From: Pipra filicauda
Taxonomy: Eukaryota > Chordata > Aves > Passeriformes > Pipridae
Assembly (NCBI RefSeq): GCF_003945595.2
Contig: NW_024104316.1
Coordinates: forward strand, 930,001-994,000
Reading direction: 5' to 3'
Length of the DNA: 64,000 bases
Shown piece after piece: positions 14,428 to 26,400 of this stretch (position 1 is the first letter of the stretch; the number at the start of each line of letters is the position of its first letter). The translations under genes were made by a program, and so were the position numbers. The notes beneath the pieces were generated by a model. That model did not search any database. It worked only from the letters and a program-made list of their open reading frames with translations, and had not been told where the DNA came from.

Positions 14428-17400
14428 GTAAGGATTACGTTGCTTACACTGAGCTTGTCATCTGTTTGCAACTTGTTTTCTGGCACGTGGTCACAGCTGG
14501 CTTGGAATTTCACGTGGAGAATGGGGTTAATGAGAATGGATAAACTTGCAGGGATAGGTGCTGTAGTATAGTTCATTTTGCATTGAAACTTTTGTTGTGG
14601 GCTGGGTCGTGAGAGCTTGAGCATTCATTCTTGTCTTTATCATGGAACAGGTGAGGTGATCTTGGAGACTGGGGGCTGGCTGGTGAGTCAGATACAGGGC
14701 TTTAGTTTGGACAAGGGAATACAGGTCATGGTACAGAATGGAACAGCATCTTGGAAAAGTCATTGTATAAAGGATTTTGTGATTGTGTTAAGCAGATGCC
14801 TCTGTCTGGTAATTGCCCTAGCAATAAAGGGCTCCTGCAGTCCCTTATGTGTAGGAGAAAAGTGGTGAGTGGTGACTGTAGTGTAATTGAGACTGAAAGT
14901 AGACGTGTAATTTCTGCTGTCTTCATTTGAGAGAGACTCAAAGTACTCAGATGGAAAATACTGAAGATCTTTTGCAGATGAGATTGTTTAGCTAAAGGCA
15001 GAAGAAAAAATGTGTCGATTTAAGAGCTGTTTTGTCTGCTAGAGGGGAGGGATAGACTACAGAAGGGATGATGGAAACCGAAATTGGACAAATCAGTCTT
15101 CAAATACTGTGTACACACATAGTAAATGTGACTGAACGTTGTAAAGTATTTGCAGTGTCATTTCTTCGTGCTGTCAGACCAAGATGGTATTTATCTCTGA
15201 AACACTGCTGCAGTTAACTAGACCTGTCACAGGGCCATGTGTGAGCCAGAGCGACTGGAAGCTGGAGATGGTGCTGATTTTGCTGCTGGTTTTGGCACCA
15301 ACTGAGCCTGGCATGTCCCAGTGCATGTTACTGATCTGAGCCTTATGCTGTGTCCTTTGGCTTAGCCAGTGTTGTCTTGAAAAACATGAGAAACATCTTT
15401 AAAGGCATCCAGGATGGCTCTCCTGTAGGTGCTAGGAAATTCATACCAACACAGAGTTGTCACAGGGGGTAGTGGAACTGAAAGGGAATTTGAGATACCT
15501 GTAAGATTTTTAGGAGAAAGGAATCTCCTGGTTTCTGCTGGAACCTGTGCAACTGATCTTCCAAATGCTGTTGAAGTACTGTTTCTTAAATACAATGGTC
15601 AGCACGTGTCTTGGACTGAGAGATAACTGATATTTTTCAACTCAAAGTGCATCTTCTGAGACTAGTTCACAAATGAGCTTATATTCCTTATTTTGCATTC
15701 TGCAATGTCCACGTTTTAGAGGTTCAGTGGTTAACTATAGATTTGACTTGCATCTAATGTCATTGTGTTCTGAATCTTAATGTGTTAACCAAGCTTTATT
15801 TATTGCATTAATTCCAAAAGCCGCTAGTTCTCTACTGGCATAATTCTCTCAGCTTTTGGTTTCTTTTTATAGCTCCTTGTATTCCCTTTTATACAAGAAT
15901 GTGACCTACTTGCAGTCATTTTCCATCAGTTATTCTCTTTGAGCTTTAGAAAGAAAAAGCTTGGATTTCTTTCATGAAGCAGTGGCTGAGCTCAGGTTTC
16001 AGTCACGAATGGGAGCGGGCATTGTGAAGGCTGGAAGGTTAAAATCACAGTAAATATTAAATACATTTGGCAGAGTAGTTCCACTTCACTAGCTGAAGTC
16101 TGCCATTTCCTAAAGCTGTTGATTTAGGAGCCTGCTCTTTAATTAGACTGTAGTTATTTCTTGTGCTGTTTTGTGTCCAGGTGTCCTAGCTAGGACAACT
16201 GAGACCAGTTCATCACTGTATGGGTGTAACCCAAAACTGTGTATTCTATAACCTTCCATGCCATTTCCCAGAAACTGTTGGAATAGACTATTCGCACCCT
16301 CTTCCCATAGAGCCTGACTCCTCAGGCTACAAACTAGGTGTTAAGAGGCCTGTGAGATAGGAGGATGCTCCTGTCCTCACACCCTTTGTGGAACTCCCCC
16401 CCTGAGGGAAGTGCTGAGCATTCCTGCCTGAACTGGAGGATATATAATCTTGGAGTCTTAGAACATTTTTCAACCCCTCGTGGGATCCAGAGGGAGGCTG
16501 CATCTCATGGCTCTCAACCAGACTTAGACCATCACTGGACTGCAATCACCACTTTTGACCAGACTGCAGCCGCTCTCCCACCAGCAGGTTCTTCCCCTCT
16601 CCCTTTACTTTGGACTCAAGCGGGGCCCAAGGAACACCACGTTGTTCATGCCCCAGGGTACTGGGTTATACATTTGGGTTTTGTGGGTTAACACCAATTG
16701 TTTGTTTGATTGATTGTACTTACTGTATTATTTTAGTAAATTGTTATTCTGACTTATAATCTCTCCTTTGAGTTGAGTTCATTTCCCCTGCTGGTTAACT
16801 CTTAAACCAGCACACCAGGGAGACACTTTTTTTAGCCACCAGGACCCTGCATGTTCTGAGACTTACTTTGGTGCAACTTGTTTATCCCTGGTGAGCACTG
16901 CAGTTGTGGCATCACGTAACAGTGAGTCTTCAAAAAGAAATAAATGTTCCTTCTGTTGCTGAGTGTTTTTACAATGAAGTCAGGGTGGTTGCAGGCACCA
17001 CAGGCTGACCAAGCATGTGATCTGTTAACAAGCTGCTTGTGAGAAGTCTTCCCCTCGTGGAGCTGCAGTGAGTTGAGAGGGGCAGCAGTGCCTGTTCCAC
17101 ACAGTCCTGCGTGGTCCAAATGTGTCAGGATGGGGAATTGCCACTTCTTCTCAGTCCCTCTCTCAAGAAGGGAAGAGGCTTCTGTGTAATTGTGCCTTGG
17201 AAATGAAAAGGCTTTTTCCTGTTTTGTAAGGAAGGGTTTGGAAAAAAAAAAAATTAAAAAAATGCAAGAGATGTGAAAGTTTTATTCCAGGAAGCTGAAA
17301 TTTCCCTTATGGTGACAGTTTTGTTGCTCTAGAGGTGGCTGACTGTGGTTCCTACCTCTCAGCCCGCCAACTTTGTTTGCCTCAAATGCAGGCTGGTTTT

Positions 17401-20400
17401 TTTGCCAGTGTGTAAAGGAACCAGCTTGAGAAACAGTTTATTAAATGTTTGTTGCCCTGTATGGAAAGCTGCTCACCCACCATATCTCCCCAGATTCCCC
17501 TGTCTCTCATGGGTGAGCTTTTCCCCACACTGCATAATGGATCACTGGCTTTGGAGTAAAACTGGAAGCCCTTAACTAACTGTGTGGCCTGTAATGGGAT
17601 ACCTACCAAAGCTGAAGGCTGCTCTGCACTTCCTTTTCCTGCCTTGATCACCAGGATGGTTCCTCTGTCCTCCTTTTCCCCCTCATCCCAACAGTTGTAC
17701 AGTAAAAACTTGTGAAAATTGAGTTAAAATGAGGAGTCTCTAGACAAGGTTAACAGAGCAATAAAGCTGTGTTGGTATAGTTACACCATTACAGGGAGGA
17801 ATCCTCATCAAGAAAGTAAAACTAAAGTTCAGGAAAGCGTAAATAACTTGCTGTATTTTCCAAGAGGAAAATGTTAGTGTTCTGTTAGGATGTGTGTGGT
17901 TAGGTATGTCAGCAGCAGAGCTGGCTTTCCTTCCAGTTTGGGAACCTGGCAGTCAGACATGGAACACTTTGGGAAGAGGTACTGACTGCCCTTGGTTGTG
18001 CAGTGACTTTGTGCCTAAATTTGAGTTTTCTGATGGTTTTTCATTATATTTACCTTGAATAGTTGAGTTTCCTGCCTCTGTTTTGGTTTAATGTTAGTGT
18101 GTAAAGCATGTCTTTCAGTTTGTAGACGGATGAATTTCAGTGAAGCGGGTGGTGGCATTTACCTGTCCTCAGTTTTTTGTCTTTGTGTGTGTTTATTCCA
18201 TGTATCTCCTCTTTGAGAGAGACCTTGTGTGTAATGAGATTCAGAATGGGAATAATCACAAACTGTGAAGTTTGAGGACAGGAAGGAGCCTTGGGGAGCA
18301 GATTTGAAAAAGGGATCGTAGCATCATTAACTATGTTTTAATTCACAAGGCTAAGCTGTGCAGAGCCCACGATGTGGACGACTGGCCAGGCCAGGCCAGG
18401 GCTGTTGTAGGTGGTCTGCTCTTCCAAGAACTGTTGCAGCCATGCAAGTACATATCCCAACTGTCCTGCCTCTGTGTCCTAGGAGTGTTTCTCAGGAGCT
18501 GTCGGAGACGATCCTCACCATGGTAGCCAACTGCAGTAATGTCATGAACAAGGCTCGGCAGCCCCCGCCTGGAGTGATGCCCAAGGGCCGCCCGCCCAGT
18601 GCCAGCAGCCTGGATGCCATCTCACCTGTTCAGGTACAAACAAGGGCTGCCTCTGCACAGGGTGCCGTTGGTTTAGTGCTAGTTCTGCTGTGGTAGTTGA
18701 GCTCCTTCTGCAGGACTAAGTCAAACATCATCTGGCTCACGTAGTTCTGTGCTTGCATGTCTGGATAACTTGCTTGTGACTGCAGAATGTTGTCTGAGGG
18801 TTGTAGTTCAGAACTGTCTTTCACTTCACAAATGTCTGTAAGAAGTAACTGTGAAGTGTTACAGGATGGGAGCACTGGAGAGGGACAGATGTTTGGTTTA
18901 TTTAAAGTAACTGAGGCTTTCTTTTAAAGTGCTAAAATTTACTAAGAGTTTTGAGAATTAAGCACTGCCTTTGAACCTGATGTGTCTTGTTTGTAGCTTC
19001 ACGGGCCAAGCCACAGTGCTAGAGCATAAGGACTTGTTATAACTGGGGCTCTTCAGCTCTCAACTGAACTGCTCTTTTAAAAACAAGGTACATTTCAGTT
19101 ACTCCCTGCCACTCATCATCCCTTCCTCCTCTGGGAGCAACACATTACAGACAGGTTTTGCTTCTAGCAGTTATATTCAATTTTGAAGTGGTGACAGGCT
19201 TTTCACATGAAATAGTGGCAATTCAGCATTTAAGAATGACTGAATTGTCAGTAGATTACATAAACTAAACACAGAGAGCAGTTTCCTTGTAAATTGTTGC
19301 TTTATTGAAGTTGCTCATCAGATGTACCAAACATCTTGGCAACGTGCTGCAAATAAGTGATAGATCAAGCAGAGCAGCAATTGTTAGTCTGTAGTCATGC
19401 TTTCTTCTGGGTGGATAACACCATTTTCTGCTGTTCCTAGTCAGTTCCTTGACTTACTGCTTTGTTAGCCTGTATTGTGCCTTCCCTCCTACTCATCACC
19501 CAGGTTTTAATGCTTTTTATTGAAGACTTCATTCAGGTATTTAGGTGGGGAAAAGTGGGCAAATATAAATAAAATAAAAATAAAAAATACTCTGTAAGCT
19601 TGAGTCGAAATACCTTTTTAAGTCTTGGGGTGAGGTCTGAGGTTGCAAACTGCAGAGCATAAACTACTGTAGTATAAAAATCTGCAAGTAGAAGTAAATG
19701 CTGCTTATTATAAGCATTTACTGTTGTATTACTCTTAACTGCAGACCGTGGAACAATCAGCCTTTCTGTAGAAGCTCGGAGAGAATGGGATTTCATGGGA
19801 TTGTAGAGGAAAAATGAAAGCGCGTTCTCTAGACAAACTGATCTTTCGGGGTGATCTGGATGACTTCAGAATTTGCAGTAGCCATGCAGAAAGGCTTTTC
19901 TCAGAAATGTTTTGATAGGTAGCCGTCTTTATGCAAAACATGCCAAAAATCAGCTGGCTTTTGGTTTATGGATGTCTGTATAACCTTCCTCTCTTCGTTC
20001 AGATCGACTCGCTTGCAGGAATGGCATCTCTTAGTTTAGGTGGCTCAGCTGCTCCTCACACCCAGAGCATGCAAGGCTTCCCTCCAAACCTGGGCTCTGC
20101 GTTCAGCACTCCTCAGTCACCAGCAAAAGCGTTCCCCCCTCTTTCCACCCAAAACCAGACAACAGGTTTCAGTGGCATAGGAGGACTCTCTTCACAGCTT
20201 CCAGGTACTGCTGTTGGGGTGGAGTGGTTTGTTTTTGACGTGGCAGAGCTAAGGCACTGTTATTGCTGAGGTTGGAAATGCTGGTGGGTTAGGTGCTTCC
20301 TTCCCTTTGAGGGTGGGACACCCCAGTGGACAAACAGCTGTGTTGTATGGGAGGGAGTTACACACTTCTGGGTCGTTGCTGAAAAACAGCACTTCAGAGT

Positions 20401-23400
20401 GTTGCAGCTGCAAAAGGTAAAAAGTTTAAGAGTCAAGAGGGTGTATTGACAAATTCAGCAGCGTCATTTTCGGTTGGGACAGAGATGAATTGTTTAAGTT
20501 AAAATTGCTTCATAGTAGACAGCTATGAAGATTATAAAGCTGTTGAGTTCTTGGAAATGATAAGTGCTAGGAGGAGTTATAAATGCATACTGTGAGGGTG
20601 CAACTGAGATGGCCAGTTGTTTACTTTTCAGTAGGTGGTCTTACTACAGGTTTCTTTTCAGTAGGTGGTCTTACTACGGGTAGCCTGACTGGCATAGGAA
20701 CTGGAGCCCTGGGCCTTCCTGCAGTGAACAATGACCCATTCGTGCAAAGGAAGCTGAGCACATCTGGACTGAACCAGCCTACATTCCAGCAGAGTAAGAT
20801 GAAACCTTGTAAGTGGTAGTGTTGTCTGTGGCTGTGAAGTGTGACTGTGGTCTGCAGTTAATCTGTGTTTCCTTCAGGGGAGGCTTGGATCTATAGGTGG
20901 TAAATGTTAGAAATGTGGCTCTTCTGTTACTCCATTAGCCTGAAAAGGTGCTTCTAGGCTTGTATCCTGGAAGCTTGACAAGTGCCCTGGGGGGGATTTA
21001 AAAAAACCTGTTAGCATAAAAATACAACATGTTTCAGATTTGTGTTTCTGTCCCTTTTCTGTGGTGCTGTGTTTTGAACAAAAGTGTTGTCCTGCTCTTG
21101 ACAGAGAAAATTGTATATGCCTGGTACCAGGGTGTTTTGGGGTTTATTTGTAACAAGGTTAAAGAAAGCTACCTGAGTAAGGTCCTGTTGCAGCAGGGAA
21201 CTTAACAGGTGAAGCAGTGAAACAGACTGCAACATTGGATACAAATAAGACTAACACAAGGTGGGAAGGTAGTTTTTGGAAGGAGTAATTTGGTTCCTGA
21301 CAACAAGCCATTATCCTTAAATCATTTATGCCTCTGCAGTATGCTCACAGTGAAATGTTGAAGCAGTCAAATGTTCAGGAAGCACAGCCATATGCTAAAC
21401 CTTCCTCATTGCTCTTAGGGAAGAGCTGTCAAAGAAGCCATGAGTAATAACAGCAAAGTTACCTGTCTTTGCATGTGTACAGGGGAGGTGGCTGTAATGA
21501 CCATTGGTTTATATTTTGGGTCTTGAGCATTCAATATAAACTTACTGGAAGCTCACTGGCTGGCCTGAAAGTTTGTGTGCAAGTTTGTGTGCATGTCAGT
21601 GTTGTGTAGCATGCTTTATTCTAGTCTGTTCTGCATTCATTCATTTAGTTGTCAGTTGAGGTCAGCTTGGGATGCAGTGGGTTCTAGGAATACAACTGTG
21701 AGGTTGATGCTATCTTAGGATTCAGGTGTTTTTAATAAATATGGCATATTGGAAACAGATTTTTTTAAATAACAATTCCTGTCTAATGGAAAGGTTAAAT
21801 ATCCTGCCTTTTAGAACAACTAGCAGGTTCTGTACAGATTGGTGGAAGAGTTAAAAAGGACTAGATGAAATCCTGTCTGCCTGAAGTTGTCCTGAGCATA
21901 ATACCTGTTCCCTTTTTTAACAGCTGACTTATCTCAGGTGTGGCCAGAGGCTAATCAGCACTTTAGCAAAGAAATAGATGATGAGGCAAACAGCTACTTC
22001 CAGCGTATTTACAACCATCCACCACATCCGACCATGTCTGTGGATGAGGTGAGTTCCCTTCTGCAGCAGTTGCTGTCCAGAGACTTGCAATAAAGTTGGT
22101 AGCAATTATTCCTTCACGTTTTAGTGGAAAATAAAAAAAGGGCTTGTGGTAGATACTTACAGCATTGCTTTTTGGCTTGGTTGAAGTTGTTTTTGCAGCA
22201 AACTTGCAGTTGATCATTACATTCAGCTTTGACTTCTGTGGACTGAAAACTTCAGATGTCTAATTAACGCTCCTAAAATGCTGCTAAGTGGGAAGGATTC
22301 GATGTCGTTTGGAAGCCTTTGTGTTCAAAATAAGTGCTAAAGAGTGCCTTTAAATAGTCTGTATAAATTGTCTTGAATACATGTTTTTTAAGTATCTAAA
22401 AATGACTACAGCATCCATATATATAAGTGTCCCAAGTTCTACCTTCTGAGCTTTTGATAATTATTTTGGTTAGTCTCTATGAGAGTAATTATTGGCCTGA
22501 TGTACTTGCTCTTTGAAGTACTTCGAATTTACTTTAATGTATTTGTGTGGTTATAAATTATGGAGGACACAACATTAATTTTAATTTTTCCGATTTTGAA
22601 AGTGATGGAGTAGGCGGTCACAAAAAAAGTTCTGTGTGAAGACAGTTACTTAAAATGGAAAAAACTCCAGCCTGAAGAGGAAGCTCATTGCAGTGATGTA
22701 GTGTTTGCTGGCTAAAATGAGATTTTCTTGAAGCAGCTACTTTGTGGTCTAACTCGTGGTAGCACAGTTCACCCGGGTAGTCGCACACGCTCCTGAAACG
22801 TGAAGATGCAGAAGGGCTGGAAGAAAGCAAAAACCCATTGGTAACAATTCCCAATTTCTTTGCAGGTCTTGGAAATGCTGCAGAGGTTTAAGGACTCCAA
22901 CATTAAACGTGAACGAGAAGTGTTTAACTGCATGCTGAGGAACCTGTTCGAGGAGTACCGTTTCTTCCCGCAGTACCCAGACAAAGAGCTGCACATCACA
23001 GCCTGTCTCTTCGGGGGGATCATAGAGAAAGGACTGGTTACTTACATGGCCTTGGGCCTGGCCCTGCGCTATGTTCTCGAAGCCTTACGAAAGCCTTTTG
23101 CATCCAAAATGTACTATTTTGGTATTGCTGCACTAGATAGATTTAAAAATAGGTGAGTGTGGGTGTTTGGTAACTTCTAATAGTGTCGTGTTGTGAATGT
23201 TGAACCTGCTCTAATCGTGCAGTGCAAGGTTGCTGGTATGTGTTAGGAATTAACACAGCTTCAGGATTGCTTCAGAGGTATGCTGAGCTGAGACAAAAGG
23301 TGTGAATGTGCCAGTTAAAGGGTGACTTTTCAAAATGAAAATGTTCAGTGTGGTACCTGTATAAATGTGGGGCAAACAGATGCTGAAAATTAGTGGACTT

Positions 23401-26400
23401 TGTTTATAAAAATAACTAGTGGTGAGTTAGATGAAATTGTCTGATAGAAATGGAACAAATGTAATCACTCTTCAGAGGTGCATTCCAGTGGAGTGCTATT
23501 TGCACTGTTCCTTATTGAAGGACTGACTAGGAACTAAGCTCCAGGGTTTTACACAGAAATCTCAAGTATGGCAAAATAATCTCAAAAAAAAAAAAGCTTT
23601 CTCAAAGCTTTTCATGAGTTGCAGATAGAGGAAGTTCTGGGTGTGAGGGGTGCTGTATAAAATGCACTGAGCTAAACTGCAAATTACTTATCCAGTAATC
23701 TTATTGCAAACACTAAACATAAATGCAATTGTGTGCTCAGTCAGAAGTACAGAGATGTAGGATGAGTTACTGTGAATAAACCTTGTGTTTTACCGTTACA
23801 CGAATTAATTTCAAATGGCTTTTGTGACAAAAAGTACTTTGTAGAAAGTGCTTTATTTATAGCACAGCTGCTGTAAGGAATCCAGAAGTAATTCTGTGAT
23901 GCAGCGTGGGAATGACATACCAGTCTGATATTTGTGTTTCTCTGTAAGGCTGTTTCTGGTTTGGGCTTACACTTCTGACTAATGTGTATTTTGTCTGACA
24001 GATTGAAGGACTATCCCCAGTATTGTCAGCACTTGGCTTCTATTAGTCACTTTATACAGTTCCCACATCATTTGCAGGAGGTGAGTGTGTTTGTATTAAC
24101 AACACCAGCTCTCTATGATTTGAAATTCTTATGAGCAGATTTCTGTTTTCCTTTGGAAAAGCAGTCTCATGTATCATGATTTTAGACCATGCAGATCCAC
24201 AGAATCAAATGCTTTTCCTTAAAGTTTTTTCTGTGGGATAGGGTAGGCAGGTGAAGGTGGTTATCTGGTACCTTTCCTGTTTCAATAAATCTCTTTGGGT
24301 TGCTTATGTTGAAATAGGTACCTGAATATAACTGAGTGATCCAGCACTGCACAAAGGATTTAAAGTGCCTCAGTGGATTCATATTTCAGTCCCTTAAAGA
24401 TTTGGAGTTTTCCTAAAATAGAGGACATTCAGCTGGGTTTATACAGTTTCGTACTCAGACCTGCTAAAATAATCCAGGAAAAATTTCATTCCTGAAGGTT
24501 TGATGAGAGCCATGGGAATACTGTGTAGTCCAAAGCAGTGTTCATCATATGGTGTCTGCCTTGAAGGTGCTTTTATTGGTGGAAATAAAGAAAAGCTAAT
24601 CCCAGTGGCAGAGCTTGAGAGCATGAGCTAAATAAGGAAAATTATTCCACTGAGGTAGAGAGGCCTCATACCCAAAGCTGAAAAGTCCAGTAGCATTCTT
24701 GGTTTCACTGACTGGTTTCAGACTGTATCCCTTAAATGACAGTCTGATGTTACCAGTTTCTGAGGAAATGTATAACAGTGGGGAAGAAGCTCATTTTTTA
24801 CTATGGAGCTACTTAAAAATATGTAATAACTTGAAGTTGGCCGTTTCAGAACTGTGGTTTTGCTTATTAATGGTGAGCTTCAGACTTCTTTATGTAGCTG
24901 TTGGAGTCCTTGCAGAAGACTTCTCACCTGCTTTGTAGCCTGCTTCTTGATATTCACACCTTGCTCTTAGGTTCTCCTCTTTCACTCTGCTGTTTCAGGC
25001 CTGGGGGGATGGGGATGGAGTTTTTTGGGTAGTACTGCAAAATTTTAAGGATATTTTAGTCTCGTGGTGCTTGACATCAACCTGTTGAGGCCAAAAGGTA
25101 GAGTTTGAGGCTCCTCTCCAGTAAGAAAGTCAATACTGACAGGCTGTGCTTTATAAGGGTATACAGTTGTAGTTTGCAGATTCCCTTATGGCAATAGTGT
25201 TGAATATTTTAACAGTTGTTGGCAAACCTGTGCTTTTCACCCTATTTTAGTACATAGAATATGGACAGCAATCCAGAGATCCTCCTGTGAAGATGCAGGG
25301 ATCAATCACCACCCCTGGAAGTATTGCACTTGCCCAGGCTCAGGCCCAGGCCCAGGTTCCAGCAAAAGCTCCTCTTGCTGGCCAAGTCAGCACTATAGTG
25401 ACCACCTCAACCACCACCACCGTTGCAAAAACCATCACAATCACCCGACCAACTGGAGTCAGCTTCAAGAAAGACGTGCCGGTGAGCACTGTGTCATTGT
25501 GCCCTTCCTAGAGGTGTTAAGTTGCTGCTCTGTATTGAATTCAAACTGTGATCTGTTATTTTGTATTTAAAGCATAGAAACTTTTTAAATATGACAAGCG
25601 TTTTTGTAGAGAGAAGGCATTTTTAGTCATTAAACTACACAATTACTTAGGTGTCAAGTTGAAATGTTTTTATTGAGGCTTTAATTGTCAAGACAATTAC
25701 AGAACTATTGTTTCTCTTAATGACTTCCAGTAGGACTCTTAAAATAGTTGGCAGCTGCTGTTCTGCCTGGGACTTGAGAACACCTACTGCACACATCTGA
25801 CCTGGCAGTTCTAACTGCATTAGGTTTTTCACATCTTCAGTCACTTACATAAAGAACTCTCTGAACTGCTTGTTGGAGTTATTACAGGGTTGGCAGGTTG
25901 ATACTATTGGCTATTGCACAGAAAGGTGTGGAGCACACTTGGTGCCACGTGTTCACTGAGGATGGGTGGTGCTGTAGCTGTATGACTGATGCACTGTAAA
26001 GTCGAGCCTGTCTTGCTGCTTGGGACTGTCCTTGAAGAGTTCTCTGTAGAGGAGGCAAAAGCCAAAGATAGCTGAAAGCGTTGTGAACAGACTGTGGAGG
26101 ACAGGTCATGGTGTAGCTATTACTGTCTTTCACCCCTGGTTATGTCCTGTAGATAGTTGTTACTTCGAGGTGTTTATATTTTCCCATTTTAAACTGCAGT
26201 CAGGGTTGATATTTAAAACTGCATCTCCTCTTCCCTTAATTGCAATGCACCAGGTGCTAAAGCCCTGGGGTTCAGTCCTGCAGCTGTAGGGACCTGGGTC
26301 ACGTTCTGTTGATTTACACTTGACTTGCTGCCTCAGAAGTGAATCTCAGGGATTTCTCCTTCCCAAATCAGCACTGAATTGCTCCTGGAGACTCCCTGCT

